Shown: positions 1 to 7,160, numbered from the stretch's first letter. The stretch is DNA of 14,849 bases from an uncultured Sphingomonadaceae bacterium (GCA_938016505.1 CALLWN010000361.1:1-14849), one strand, 5' to 3'. Translations and numbers: made by a program. Notes: generated by a model from the letters alone, not told the origin.

Positions 1-1
1 C

Positions 2-652
2 GATCTTGCCACCGGCGCCGATCTCCTCGTCATCGCCGACGAGGTGTGGGAGGAAGTGCATGACCCCGCACGGCATCATGTCTCGCTCGCCGCGTTGCCG
101 GGCATGCGCGCGCGCACCGTCAGGATTGGTTCCGCCGGCAAGATTTTCCAGCTGACGGGCTGGAAGGTGGGCTGGCTGATGGCTGACGCCCCGCGTGCAG
201 CGCAGGCCGCGTCGATCCACCAGTATCTCACCTTCACCACGCCGCCCGCGCTCCAGCTTGCCATCGCCGAGGGGCTGGAGCACGAGCAGGCTTGGCTCGC
301 CGGGATGCGCTGTGAGCTGGTCGAGGGCCGGTCAAGGCTGGCGCGGGGTCTGGAGGCGGCCGGATGGGCCGTCCTCCCGTCCGAGGCGACCTGGTTCCTG
401 TGTGTCGATCTTTCGGCCTCGGGCATCGGGCTTGACGACCGGGAGGCCGCGCGCCTGCTGGTCCGGGAGCATGGTGTTGCCACCATCCCGGTTTCCGCCT
501 TCTTCGAAGGTTCGGGCCCGCGGCATATCCTGCGGCTGTGCCACGCCAAGACCCCGGAGACGATCGATCGCGCGCTCGGGCGGCTCGGACCGGCGCGCGC
601 CGCGCTCGCTCAGAAATCGGTGCAGATGCCGTTGACTTCCCAGTCGCCGTAA
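2..652 (+). CDS. Class I/II PLP-dependent aminotransferase, C-terminal part (5' end outside window)
   Basis: This is the C-terminal part (216 codons visible) of a fold-type I aminotransferase, a cytoplasmic PLP enzyme that moves an amino group between an amino acid and a 2-oxo acid. The reading frame is open from base 2, so the true start lies before the window. Visible landmarks in order are IADEVWEEV, whose Asp would contact the PLP pyridine nitrogen; GSAGKIFQLTGWKVGW, whose Lys is the expected Schiff-base lysine; and the C-terminal HILRLCHAK segment, whose Arg matches the substrate carboxylate-binding arginine. The pattern resembles methionine/kynurenine-type aminotransferases of the YbdL or KAT group, but substrate cannot be read from it. 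The TAA stop is at 650-652. The last 43 bases overlap the convergent DUF1674 gene. The family assignment is firm and the specificity is open. Confidence 0.9.
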   Translation, partial: DLATGADLLVIADEVWEEVHDPARHHVSLAALPGMRARTVRIGSAGKIFQLTGWKVGWLMADAPRAAQAASIHQYLTFTTPPALQLAIAEGLEHEQAWLAGMRCELVEGRSRLARGLEAAGWAVLPSEATWFLCVDLSASGIGLDDREAARLLVREHGVATIPVSAFFEGSGPRHILRLCHAKTPETIDRALGRLGPARAALAQKSVQMPLTSQSP

Positions 653-789
653 CGGGTCGGTTCGGCGCCGCCGCGGCCGCCGACTTCCTCGGCACCCGGC
701 CGGGATGGAGGTGCGGGGGCGGTCCTGTCGGCAGGCGCAGGTGCGGGCGGGCTGGCCGGCAGGTCAGGCTTGGGCTTGTGTCTCTCCAT
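610..789 (-). CDS. DUF1674 small protein, SDHAF4-like succinate dehydrogenase assembly factor
   Basis: This 59-residue gene on the minus strand starts at ATG 789 and ends with TGA at 612-610. The C-terminal half carries the DUF1674 signature: GGRGGAEPTRYGDWEVNGIC followed by TDF at the very end. The N-terminal half is a low-complexity, Pro/Ala-rich tail beginning MERHKPKPDLPASPP. Mitochondrial SDHAF4 belongs to this family and protects the flavinated SdhA subunit during succinate dehydrogenase assembly; a similar role here is inferred. An in-frame TAG four codons upstream confines the start to this ATG. No clear Shine-Dalgarno sequence precedes it. The last 43 bases overlap the aminotransferase end on the other strand. 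The gene is short enough to be missed by automatic callers, but the conserved motif makes it convincing. Confidence 0.9.
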   Translation of the reverse strand: MERHKPKPDLPASPPAPAPADRTAPAPPSRPGAEEVGGRGGAEPTRYGDWEVNGICTDF

Positions 790-795
790 GGCGTC

Positions 796-824
796 GACCT
801 AGGTGGGGCAGTGGGGAGGCGCAA
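796..824 (-). promoter_or_regulatory. Possible promoter of the DUF1674 gene, near-leaderless
   Basis: On the minus strand TTGCGC (824-819), a 17-bp spacer and TAGGTC (801-796) stand just before ATG 789. Transcription would then begin within a base or two of the start codon, which would explain the missing ribosome binding site. The -10 match is weak, so this is only a candidate. Its -10 shares the palindrome CCTAGG (798-803) with a possible plus-strand -10. Confidence 0.22.
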
Positions 825-847
825 GCCGGGAGGACAGGACGACGCGG

Positions 848-1675
848 ATGACGAGCCTTGATGGTGCAGTGATTGCCGTGACCGGGGCGGCGAGCGGGAT
901 CGGCCGCGCCCTTGCTCTCGGCCTTGCCAGACGGGGCGCGCGCCTCGCGCTTGCCGACCGCGACGGGCACGGCCTTGCCGAGACCCTGCGCCTGCTCGGC
1001 AATTTCCCGGCCATCACCCGGGCGTTCGACGTGACCGACCATGGCGCGCTCAAGGCCTTCGTCGATGCGGCGGCGGCCGAATGGGGCCGGCTCGACGGGA
1101 TCATCAACAATGCCGGGCTGTCCGTCGTCGCCCCGTTCGCCGACTGTCCGCGGGAAGATTTCGACCGGGTGATGGCGGTCAACTTCGATGCCGTGGTCGA
1201 GGGGACGCGGCTCGCGCTTCCACATCTGCGGCGCCATGGCGGCGGCTGGATCGTCAACATCTCCTCGGTGTTCGGGATGATGGGCTACCCGACCCAGAGC
1301 GCCTACAATGCCTCCAAGTTCGCCGTGCGCGGCTTCACCGAGGCGCTCGCGATCGAGCTTGCCGCGACCGACCCCGGCATCTGCGTCATCCGGGTCCACC
1401 CGGGCGGGGTGAAGACCAATGTCGCGCGAAATGCCAAGCAGATCGCCCATCTGCCTGGAACCCCGGCCGATATCGACAGCGCAGCGGAGTTCGAGAAGGC
1501 AGCGCGGACGACCCCCGAGGCTGCCGCCGAGACGATCATTGCCGGCATGGAGAAGCGGCGCCACCGGATCCTCATCGGCCCGGATGCGCGCTTCATCGAC
1601 TGGATGGTCAGGCTCTTCCCCGAGACCCATTTCCGCCGGATCGGCCTGTTCCTCGGCGGCGCATCGTCCCGTTGA
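848..1675 (+). CDS. Classical short-chain dehydrogenase/reductase (SDR)
   Basis: This 275-residue SDR is a cytoplasmic NAD(P)-dependent oxidoreductase. It has the classical order of motifs: the cofactor loop TGAASGIG at residues 12-19, an Asp at about residue 37 at the end of strand 2 (usually favouring NAD over NADP), NNAG at 87-90, a structural Asn at 112, catalytic Ser about 140, and YNASK giving Tyr153 and Lys157. The substrate is not evident. ATG 848 was chosen because the motif spacing is normal from there and GGGAGG (828-833) lies upstream; an upstream in-frame GTG at 803 would add 15 residues with no family likeness. It is divergent from the DUF1674 gene and lies 30 bases before htpX on the same strand, so the two may be co-transcribed. 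Confidence 0.92.
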   Translation: MTSLDGAVIAVTGAASGIGRALALGLARRGARLALADRDGHGLAETLRLLGNFPAITRAFDVTDHGALKAFVDAAAAEWGRLDGIINNAGLSVVAPFADCPREDFDRVMAVNFDAVVEGTRLALPHLRRHGGGWIVNISSVFGMMGYPTQSAYNASKFAVRGFTEALAIELAATDPGICVIRVHPGGVKTNVARNAKQIAHLPGTPADIDSAAEFEKAARTTPEAAAETIIAGMEKRRHRILIGPDARFIDWMVRLFPETHFRRIGLFLGGASSR

Positions 1676-1705
1676 AATCGGAGCGGCAGGCGCCACATTG
1701 GAGCC

Positions 1706-2620
1706 ATGAACCAGACCCGCACCTTCATGCTGATGGCAGCGCTGGTCGCGCTGTTCATGGGGCTCGGCTTCCTGCTCGGCGGCAGAGGCGGCGCGGCCAT
1801 CGCGCTGGTGATGGCAGCAGGCATGAACGCCTTCGCCTACTGGAATGCCGACAAGCTGATCCTGCGGATGCACAACGCCCGCGAGGTCGGCCCCGACCAT
1901 CCGCTGCATCGCATGGTCGCCGGGCTTGCCCGCAACGCCGGCATCCCGGTGCCGAAAGTCTATCTCGTCGACCAGGCGCAGCCCAACGCCTTTGCCACCG
2001 GCCGCAACCCCGAGAATGCCGCGGTGGCAGCGACCACCGGCCTGCTCCAGACGCTCGACCGCGACGAGATCGAGGCCGTCATGGCCCATGAGCTCGGCCA
2101 CATCCGCAACCGCGACACGCTGGTGATGACGGTGACGGCGACCATTGCCGGCGCCATCTCGATGCTGGGCAACATGGTGGCCTTCTCCGGGAACCGTGAC
2201 AACCGCAACCCGATCGTCATGATCGCTGCGCTCATCCTCGCGCCGATCGCTGCCGCGCTGGTGCAGATGGCGATCAGCAGGACCCGCGAATATGGCGCCG
2301 ACGCTGCCGCCGCCGAGATCTCCGGCAAGCCGCTCAAGCTCGCCAGCGCGCTTGGCAAGCTTTCGCACGCGGCAGCCCGAATCCCGAACCCGGTTGCGGC
2401 CCGGAACCCGGCGACAGCGCATCTCTACATCGTCAAGCCCGGCGCAGGCGGCGTTGCCGACAGTCTCTTCTCGACCCACCCAGCGCCTGCCAACCGGATC
2501 GCCGCGCTCGAGGCGATGGCGGACACAGCTGCGCCCGGCTTTGTGGGATCGGCCGACCCGTGGCCGCGGCGGCGCCGGCCCAGCGCGCTCGGGATCCCGC
2601 GCTCCGGCTTCGACGCCTGA
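1706..2620 (+). CDS. htpX: Zinc metalloprotease HtpX, M48B family
   Basis: HtpX is an inner-membrane zinc endopeptidase that degrades damaged or misassembled membrane proteins, partly overlapping with FtsH. This protein has 304 residues. Two hydrophobic segments lie near the N terminus (about 8-25 and 29-47) and two more after the active site (about 139-160 and 168-190). The zinc motif is HELGH at 128-132, and the third ligand is expected to be Glu195 in [24 protein letters not shown] at 85-100 is also typical of the family. The C-terminal tail is Arg-rich and variable. The ATG lies about 4 bases after a GGAG. The stop is followed closely by rsmB, an adjacency I recall as common in alphaproteobacteria. 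All expected active-site residues are present. Confidence 0.96.
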   Translation: MNQTRTFMLMAALVALFMGLGFLLGGRGGAAIALVMAAGMNAFAYWNADKLILRMHNAREVGPDHPLHRMVAGLARNAGIPVPKVYLVDQAQPNAFATGRNPENAAVAATTGLLQTLDRDEIEAVMAHELGHIRNRDTLVMTVTATIAGAISMLGNMVAFSGNRDNRNPIVMIAALILAPIAAALVQMAISRTREYGADAAAAEISGKPLKLASALGKLSHAAARIPNPVAARNPATAHLYIVKPGAGGVADSLFSTHPAPANRIAALEAMADTAAPGFVGSADPWPRRRRPSALGIPRSGFDA

Positions 2621-2644
2621 CGCGCCTTGGCGCACGCGAGGCCG

Positions 2645-3877
2645 GTGCGGCCCCGACCGTCGGCGATTGCCCAGCCAGCAGCGGCGCCGGGCGTGCCAGC
2701 CCGGGCAGCGGCGGTCCGGCTGCTTCATGATGTGCTCACCCTCGGCCGCAGCCTTGACGAGGTGTTCGACCGGCATGTGCAGGGGCTGCCTTCCTCCGAC
2801 CGGTCGCTCGCTCACGCGCTTGCAGCCCAGGCTCTCAGGTGGCGGGTCGATCTTGACCGGCTGATCGATGGGGCGTGCGTCCGTCCGCTGGCGGCAGATG
2901 CCCGTGCCCGCCAGGTGCTGCGGGTCGCGCTCGCCGGCCGGCTTCGGCTTGGAACGCCGGTGCACGCGACGATCGCGACTTCGCTGGCGCTGCTCGATGG
3001 CGGGCCGAGACGGCTGGTCCATGCCATACTGGCCCGCCTCGATCGCGAGGGCGCCACGCTCGGTGACGTGCCAACCCTGCCCGAGCCCTGGGCAGGCCGC
3101 TGGGCCGCTGCCTTTGGCCCGGACGCAGTCACCGCCCTGCGGGCGGCGCTCGGTGAGATCCCGCCGATCGACCTGTCTCTTGCGAGGGCAGTCGAGACCA
3201 TCACCTGGGCGTCCCGGCTCGATGGCTGCTCCCTCGAGCCCGGCCATGTCCGCATTGGCGGGTCGCACCGGGTCGAGGCGCTGCCCGGCCTCGCCGAAGG
3301 CGCGTTCTGGGTGCAGGACCTGGCGGCGCGGCAGGTTGTGCACCGGCTCGGCGATGTTGCCGGACGCGACGTGCTCGACCTGTGCGCTGCGCCGGGCGGA
3401 AAGACGCTCCAGCTTGCCGCGGCTGGCGCGAGGGTGACTGCGGTCGACAGGGCGCCAGGGCGCATGGCGCTCCTTCGTGATCACCTCGTCCGCACCGGCC
3501 TGAACGCCTGCACGGTCGTCGCCGATATCCTCGAATGGAGGCCCGACCAGAGCTTCGACAGGATCCTCCTTGATGCGCCCTGCTCGGCAACAGGCACCTT
3601 CCGCCGCCACCCCGAGGTGCTGTCCCGACGCCACCCCCGCGATCTTGCAGCGCTTGCCGAAATCCAGCGGCAACTGCTCGCACGGGCGTGCAACTGGCTC
3701 GCGCCCGGAGGCAGGCTCGTCTACGCGGTGTGCTCGCTCGAGCCAGAGGAGGGTGAGGCAGTGGTTGCGACGGCCCGGGCGTCTGGTGTCGAGCTCCAGG
3801 GGACGGAACGGCTCATGCCAGGCACCGGCCCGGGGGACGGCTTCTTCGTTGCGACCCTGCGCAAGGCGATCGGGTGA
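2645..3877 (+). CDS. rsmB: 16S rRNA (cytosine-C5) methyltransferase RsmB-like (NusB domain plus SAM domain)
   Basis: This enzyme uses SAM to methylate a cytosine of 16S rRNA (C967 in E. coli). Numbered from the GTG at 2645, an N-terminal NusB-like helical RNA-binding domain covers about 20-135. The Rossmann-type methyltransferase domain follows, with motif I LDLCAAPGGKT near 244-254, an acidic residue in AVDRAPGRM, motif IV LLDAPCSATG with Cys313, and motif VI YAVCSLEPEEGE with Cys363. Both catalytic cysteines are present; YAVCS replaces the usual YATCS. The start is uncertain. TTG 2627 has no ribosome binding site, whereas GTG 2645 has a GAGG close before it. Either start gives the same domains. 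The stop overlaps the next start as GTGA, suggesting translational coupling. Confidence 0.93.
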   Translation: MRPRPSAIAQPAAAPGVPARAAAVRLLHDVLTLGRSLDEVFDRHVQGLPSSDRSLAHALAAQALRWRVDLDRLIDGACVRPLAADARARQVLRVALAGRLRLGTPVHATIATSLALLDGGPRRLVHAILARLDREGATLGDVPTLPEPWAGRWAAAFGPDAVTALRAALGEIPPIDLSLARAVETITWASRLDGCSLEPGHVRIGGSHRVEALPGLAEGAFWVQDLAARQVVHRLGDVAGRDVLDLCAAPGGKTLQLAAAGARVTAVDRAPGRMALLRDHLVRTGLNACTVVADILEWRPDQSFDRILLDAPCSATGTFRRHPEVLSRRHPRDLAALAEIQRQLLARACNWLAPGGRLVYAVCSLEPEEGEAVVATARASGVELQGTERLMPGTGPGDGFFVATLRKAIG

Positions 3878-4899
3878 CCGGACAGTGGATCCTTGGCCTG
3901 CTGCTGCGGGCCGCGAGCCTCGGCGCCTTTCTTTCGGGCGCGGCCTATGCCGCCTATCTCGTCGGGCCGCCACTCGGCGCCGGCGCCGTTCGCGAGATCA
4001 AGGTTGCGGCGGCCGGAGTGCCACTCGACCCGACCAACCCGTCGCGCACGCAGGTCGGCAGGCTGCGGTACCTCGGCGGCGTGGCACTCACATCGCCGGA
4101 CAAGGGGTTCGGCGGCCTGTCGGGTCTGATGTTCGAACCTGCCTGCAACCGGCTTCTGGCCGTGAACGACACCGGGAGCTGGTTCATCCTCCAGCCCGAG
4201 GAGAGCGGCGACCGTCTGATCGGGGTTCGCGCAGCGCATATCGCCCCGATTCTCGACATGAAGGGCCAACCACCAGACCGGAAATATTCCGCCGATGCCG
4301 AGGCTGTCATGCGCGACTTGGTGACCGGCGATACGCTGGTGTGGTTCGAACTCGACCATCGCGCCCAGCGCTACCGCGGAGTTTCGGCCTGCGACCCCGG
4401 GACCCTGGCAACGGCTGCCCATGCGGTCGATCGGCCCGCTGCAATCCGGGGCTGGAAATCAAACCGTGGGGTCGAGGCGGCGTCTGTTGACGGGACGGCG
4501 ATTCTCCTCTTCGCCGAAAGCGAGCCGGCAGGGGCGGGTCGCATGGCTGCGGTCCGGCTCGAGGGCACGGAGGCAATCCTGCTCAGCTACCCGGCGCCAG
4601 ACGGCCTGCTGGCGACATCGGCCGCGGAACTGGGGCCTGGCGTTCATCTCCTGCTGCAGCGCCGGGTTCCCAGGATGCGTCGGCTCGCCGTGACCATCAG
4701 CCTGTTGCGCCCCGGAACTGACGGCAGGCTGGAAAGGGAGGAGATTGCGCGGCTCGAACCGCCGTTGACGGTCGACAACATGGAAGGGCTTGCCATCCGC
4801 CGCGAGCGCGGACGCATTTTCCTCTACCTCGTCTCAGACAACAATTTCCTGCCGGTCCAGCGCACGCTTCTGATGAAGTTCGAACTGCTGGCGGGCTGA
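3874..4899 (+). CDS. Esterase-like activity of phytase family protein, membrane-anchored
   Basis: This 341-residue protein starts at GTG 3874, which overlaps the rsmB stop as GTGA. The N terminus has a hydrophobic stretch at about 5-32 that should act as a signal or anchor, placing the rest in the periplasm. The body fits the phytase-like beta-propeller family (PF13449): FGGLSGLMFE and LAVNDTGSW near the start of the domain, DAEAV in the middle, and the closing signature DNMEGLAI followed by LVSDNNFLPVQRTLLMKFEL. Members have been linked to phosphoesterase or esterase activity, but few have been tested, so the substrate here is unknown. Its pairing with an rRNA methyltransferase may reflect only shared transcription. 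It ends 13 bases from the convergent rpmB, at a candidate terminator. Confidence 0.85.
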   Translation: MTGQWILGLLLRAASLGAFLSGAAYAAYLVGPPLGAGAVREIKVAAAGVPLDPTNPSRTQVGRLRYLGGVALTSPDKGFGGLSGLMFEPACNRLLAVNDTGSWFILQPEESGDRLIGVRAAHIAPILDMKGQPPDRKYSADAEAVMRDLVTGDTLVWFELDHRAQRYRGVSACDPGTLATAAHAVDRPAAIRGWKSNRGVEAASVDGTAILLFAESEPAGAGRMAAVRLEGTEAILLSYPAPDGLLATSAAELGPGVHLLLQRRVPRMRRLAVTISLLRPGTDGRLEREEIARLEPPLTVDNMEGLAIRRERGRIFLYLVSDNNFLPVQRTLLMKFELLAG

Positions 4900-4903
4900 C
4901 GAC

Positions 4904-4932
4904 GGCGGCGCCTCAGGCTTCCGCCGCCTTTT
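4904..4932 (+). terminator. Candidate intrinsic terminator for the phytase-like gene, inside rpmB
   Basis: GGCGGCG (4904-4910) pairs perfectly with CGCCGCC (4922-4928) across an 11-base loop and is followed by TTTT (4929-4932). It lies five bases after the phytase-like stop codon and extends into the last codons of rpmB on the other strand. The T run is short, so efficiency may be modest. Confidence 0.5.
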
Positions 4933-5197
4933 CCAGTTCCCGCTTGAGCCGCCGGGCCTTCTGCGAAAGCTCGGAGTCGCGGGCCTTGAGCAGCCACGCA
5001 TCGAGCCCGCCGACATGCTCGACCGACCGCAGACCGTTCATGGAGACCCGAAGGCGAATTCGCCGCCCCAGGCGCTCCGACATCAACGTCACGTTCTGCA
5101 GGTTGGGCAGGAAGGTCCGCTTGGTCTTGTTGTTGGCATGGCTGACATTGTGGCCGACCTGGCGGCCCTTGCCTGTCAGTTCGCAGATGCGCGACAT
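4913..5197 (-). CDS. rpmB: 50S ribosomal protein L28
   Basis: L28 is a small basic protein of the large ribosomal subunit. The 94-residue product begins [20 protein letters not shown] and continues with the family block [17 protein letters not shown], a strong match to bacterial L28 in sequence and length. ATG 5197 was chosen over an in-frame upstream start at 5215 because it gives the normal N terminus and has GAGG at 5207-5204, six bases upstream. The Lys/Arg/Glu-rich end ([15 protein letters not shown]) is probably helical. In many bacteria rpmB sits beside rpmG (L33), but no rpmG is seen here, so it appears to be transcribed alone. It converges with the phytase-like gene. Confidence 0.97.
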   Translation of the reverse strand: MSRICELTGKGRQVGHNVSHANNKTKRTFLPNLQNVTLMSERLGRRIRLRVSMNGLRSVEHVGGLDAWLLKARDSELSQKARRLKRELEKAAEA

Positions 5198-5258
5198 GAT
5201 GATCCTCGAGAGCATGAAACAGGGACGGCACGACGCTAGGCCGGCCGAGGGACAGCGA

Positions 5259-5287
5259 GTGCTAGATGATCACCGGGCGCAGGTCAA
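5259..5287 (-). promoter_or_regulatory. Candidate promoter of rpmB
   Basis: On the minus strand TTGACC (5287-5282) is separated by exactly 17 bases from TAGCAC (5264-5259). This would give a leader of about 55 bases before ATG 5197. The -35 box is good and the -10 box is weak. It resembles the element before rpmJ. Confidence 0.45.
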
Positions 5288-5382
5288 GCTGCACCGGGCG
5301 GCAGCGCTCGGGCATGGGTTCGCGGGCATGACCTGCACGCGGTTGCTGGACCCCATCGCCTGTCGCGTCTAGGGCTTCGCTG

Positions 5383-5685
5383 GTGCCGACCTTTGCGATT
5401 CACTGCATCGACAAGCCCATGCAGCAGGCCTTGCGGGCCAGCACCCGCGAGGCGCATCTGGCCTATGTGCGGGAATGGATGTCGCAGATTGTGGTTGCAG
5501 GCCCGCTCCTCGACGAGGCTGGTGAGCCAATCGGATCGATGCTGCTCATGGAGTTTCCCGACTACAAGTCGGCAGTCGCGTTCGCAGCCGATGATCCCTA
5601 TGCCAAGGCCGGGCTGTTCGCACGCGTCGCCGTCACGGCGTGGCGGCAGGTTCTGCCTCCGCGCGAAGAAGACCAAGCCGGCTGA
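5383..5685 (+). CDS. YciI-like family protein
   Basis: This 100-residue protein begins MPTFAIHCIDKP and has the ferredoxin-like alpha/beta pattern of the YciI family. Typical elements are REAHLAYVREWMSQIVVAGPLL, DEAGEPIGSMLLMEF and AVAFAADDPYAKAGLF, the last being the usual DPY segment. The His at about residue 25 (in EAHLAY) and Asp71 in the DDPY segment are the conserved polar positions of the family. Members are small cytoplasmic proteins of largely unknown role; some homologues act as dehydrochlorinases or muconolactone-isomerase-like enzymes, so no reaction is assigned. The start is GTG 5383, with AGGG eight bases before it. The last 53 bases overlap the convergent HAD hydrolase gene. 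The family call is firm. Confidence 0.88.
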   Translation: MPTFAIHCIDKPMQQALRASTREAHLAYVREWMSQIVVAGPLLDEAGEPIGSMLLMEFPDYKSAVAFAADDPYAKAGLFARVAVTAWRQVLPPREEDQAG

Positions 5686-6274
5686 GTTCGGTTTCGAAGC
5701 CCCTTGCGCCCGTGAACACATGACCGAACCAGCCGCAGGCCTCGGCTGCGGCCACATTGGCGGGCTGGTCGTCGACGAACAGCGCGTCCCGGGGGCCGAG
5801 CCCGAACCGGCGCTGGGCGAGCGCGAAGATGGCCGGGTCCGGCTTTGCCAGCCGCTCCTCGCCCGAGACGATGATGTCGACGAAGCGGTCGAACAGGGGC
5901 GCGGTCGGACGAAACATCGCCCAGAACTCGGCAGAGAAATTGGTGATGGCATAAAGTGGCACGCCGGCGTCGGCCAGCCGGCTCACAAGATCCGGCATGC
6001 CGCGGACCGGTCCGGGAATGGTCTCCAGCCATCGCGGACCATAGGCCATGATGAGGTCGACATGGTCGGGGAAGCGTGCGGCGAGCTCGGCGCTGGTTTC
6101 GGCAAATGGCCGCCCGAGGTCATGCTGGAAATGCCATGACTTCGTGACAACGTTGGCAAGAAACCAGTCGAGCTCGACAGGATCCGCAATCAGCTTGGCG
6201 TAGAGATGGCGGATGTCCCACTCGAACAGGACATGCCCGACATCAAAGACGATCGCCCGCGGACCGACAGCCAT
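5633..6274 (-). CDS. HAD-family hydrolase, YihX-like phosphatase group
   Basis: This 213-residue cytoplasmic HAD-superfamily hydrolase has all four motifs: FDVGHVLFEWD with nucleophile Asp11, Thr111 in AITNFS, Lys144 in AKPDPAIF, and the Mg-binding Asp168/Asp169 in FVDDQPANV. A helical cap lies between motifs I and II, as in subclass IA. Position +2 after the nucleophile is Gly rather than Asp, as in the sugar-phosphate phosphatase YihX (DLGNV), so this is probably a subfamily trait rather than a defect. The substrate is unknown. ATG 6274 follows a GGAAG with a five-base gap. rpmJ lies 29 bases upstream on the same strand with no U-tract terminator between, so co-transcription is likely. The 3' end overlaps the YciI-like gene by 53 bases. 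Confidence 0.92.
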   Translation of the reverse strand: MAVGPRAIVFDVGHVLFEWDIRHLYAKLIADPVELDWFLANVVTKSWHFQHDLGRPFAETSAELAARFPDHVDLIMAYGPRWLETIPGPVRGMPDLVSRLADAGVPLYAITNFSAEFWAMFRPTAPLFDRFVDIIVSGEERLAKPDPAIFALAQRRFGLGPRDALFVDDQPANVAAAEACGWFGHVFTGARGFETELSRLGLLRAEAEPAATP

Positions 6275-6303
6275 CGCCGCTTCCGTTCGGGCCCGGGTCG
6301 GGC

Positions 6304-6429
6304 TCAGCCCTGGCGGGCCTTGAACCGCTTGTTGGTCTTGTTGATGACGTAGGTGCGCCCGCGGCGGCGGATCACGCGATTGTCGCGATGACGCCCCTTG
6401 AGGGACTTGAGGCTGTTGCGAATCTTCAT
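6304..6429 (-). CDS. rpmJ: 50S ribosomal protein L36, type B (zinc-free, 41 residues)
   Basis: This 41-residue gene begins [20 protein letters not shown] and ends with a run of basic residues closing in KRFKARQG. Length, basic composition and sequence match type B L36, the form with a three-residue insertion found in alphaproteobacteria and as YkgO in enterics. The Cys/His set that binds zinc in type A L36 is absent: there is no Cys at all. It is the smallest protein of the large ribosomal subunit. AAGG sits upstream of ATG 6429. It is the first gene of a probable two-gene unit with the HAD hydrolase and diverges from the DUF4136 lipoprotein gene. Confidence 0.96.
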   Translation of the reverse strand: MKIRNSLKSLKGRHRDNRVIRRRGRTYVINKTNKRFKARQG

Positions 6430-6468
6430 GGCGCGAAACCCTTGGATGCCGGCGATGCGGGAGGCGGC

Positions 6469-6497
6469 CCGCTACCGACGGGCAGTCTGAAAGTCAA
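6469..6497 (-). promoter_or_regulatory. Candidate promoter of rpmJ
   Basis: On the minus strand TTGACT (6497-6492) and TAGCGG (6474-6469) are separated by 17 bases. The predicted start would leave a leader of about 33 bases before ATG 6429. The spacing and both boxes resemble the rpmB element (TTGACC, 17 bp, TAGCAC), which supports both. Confidence 0.5.
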
Positions 6498-6556
6498 CGC
6501 CTGCAGGCATGGCATTGGGGGTGACGCGTGCCGCGCGTGCGGCTATGCCGCCCGAC

Positions 6557-7135
6557 ATGCGCGCGCGTCTTGCTCTTGTCATCGGAACTCTCATGCTTGC
6601 AGCCTGTGCGTCGAACCGCTTCGAGGCCAGTGTCACCCGCTTTCATCTCGGTGCAGCGCCGGCTGCAACCACGGTGGCCGTCGTGCCGGTCAACCCTGCG
6701 CTTGCCGAAAGCCTCGCCTTCCGGGCCGATGCCGACGCGGTTCTGAAGGAGTTGGTCGCGATCGGCTTTCGGCCCGCTCCTGCGGCAACGGCCGATGTGC
6801 TCGCTGTCGTGAGCGTGGGAAGCCAGGTCGCCGAGGGGTTGCCGCGGTCGTCGCCGGTGCAGGTGGGCATTGGCGGCGGCTCGGGTGGCAGCGGGGTTTC
6901 GATCGGTGGCGGGGTCTCCTTCCCCATCGGCAGGACCCGGGAGTCGCAGAGGCTCTCGGCCGAGATGGTCCTCACCCTGCGCCGCCGTGACGACAATGAG
7001 GTGCTCTGGGAAGGGCGGGCGACATCGGTTGCGAGCGGGCGTGCGCCGTCGGTGAACACGGGGCTTCTCGCGCGGGCCCTCCTCGACGGCTATCCGGGCC
7101 AGTCGGGCAAGACGGTGCGCTGGGTGGCGAAATAG
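6557..7135 (+). CDS. DUF4136-type outer-membrane lipoprotein
   Basis: This 192-residue predicted lipoprotein has a short basic start (MRAR), a hydrophobic core and the lipobox LAAC, with Cys17 as the expected lipidated residue; the next residues ASN do not suggest inner-membrane retention. The mature part has the alternating strand pattern of DUF4136, with a Gly-rich segment around GIGGGSGGSGVSIGGGVSFP and then a strand-rich end (AEMVLTLRRRDDNEVLWEG). The molecular role of the family is not known. Start choice: ATG 6557 gives a normal signal peptide; ATG 6545 adds four residues, and ATG 6509 would make an unusually long N-region. It diverges from rpmJ and lies 25 bases before the M14 peptidase gene, heading a plus-strand gene cluster. 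Confidence 0.8.
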   Translation: MRARLALVIGTLMLAACASNRFEASVTRFHLGAAPAATTVAVVPVNPALAESLAFRADADAVLKELVAIGFRPAPAATADVLAVVSVGSQVAEGLPRSSPVQVGIGGGSGGSGVSIGGGVSFPIGRTRESQRLSAEMVLTLRRRDDNEVLWEGRATSVASGRAPSVNTGLLARALLDGYPGQSGKTVRWVAK

Positions 7136-7160
7136 GGCTGCGGCTGCTAGCGGCGCGGCC

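Noticed and set aside
764..3973. Very long open frame of 1069 codons on the minus strand
   Set aside because: It runs antisense to SDR, htpX and rsmB, which have clear family motifs. Its translation is rich in Arg, Gly, Asp and His with no recognisable domain, as expected from GC-rich DNA read against third-position bias.
5198..5382. Possible small gene or RNA in the gap between rpmB and the YciI-like gene
   Set aside because: Frames here are extensions of neighbours without family likeness, and no tRNA-like fold or conserved RNA motif was seen. Only the rpmB promoter candidate is supported.
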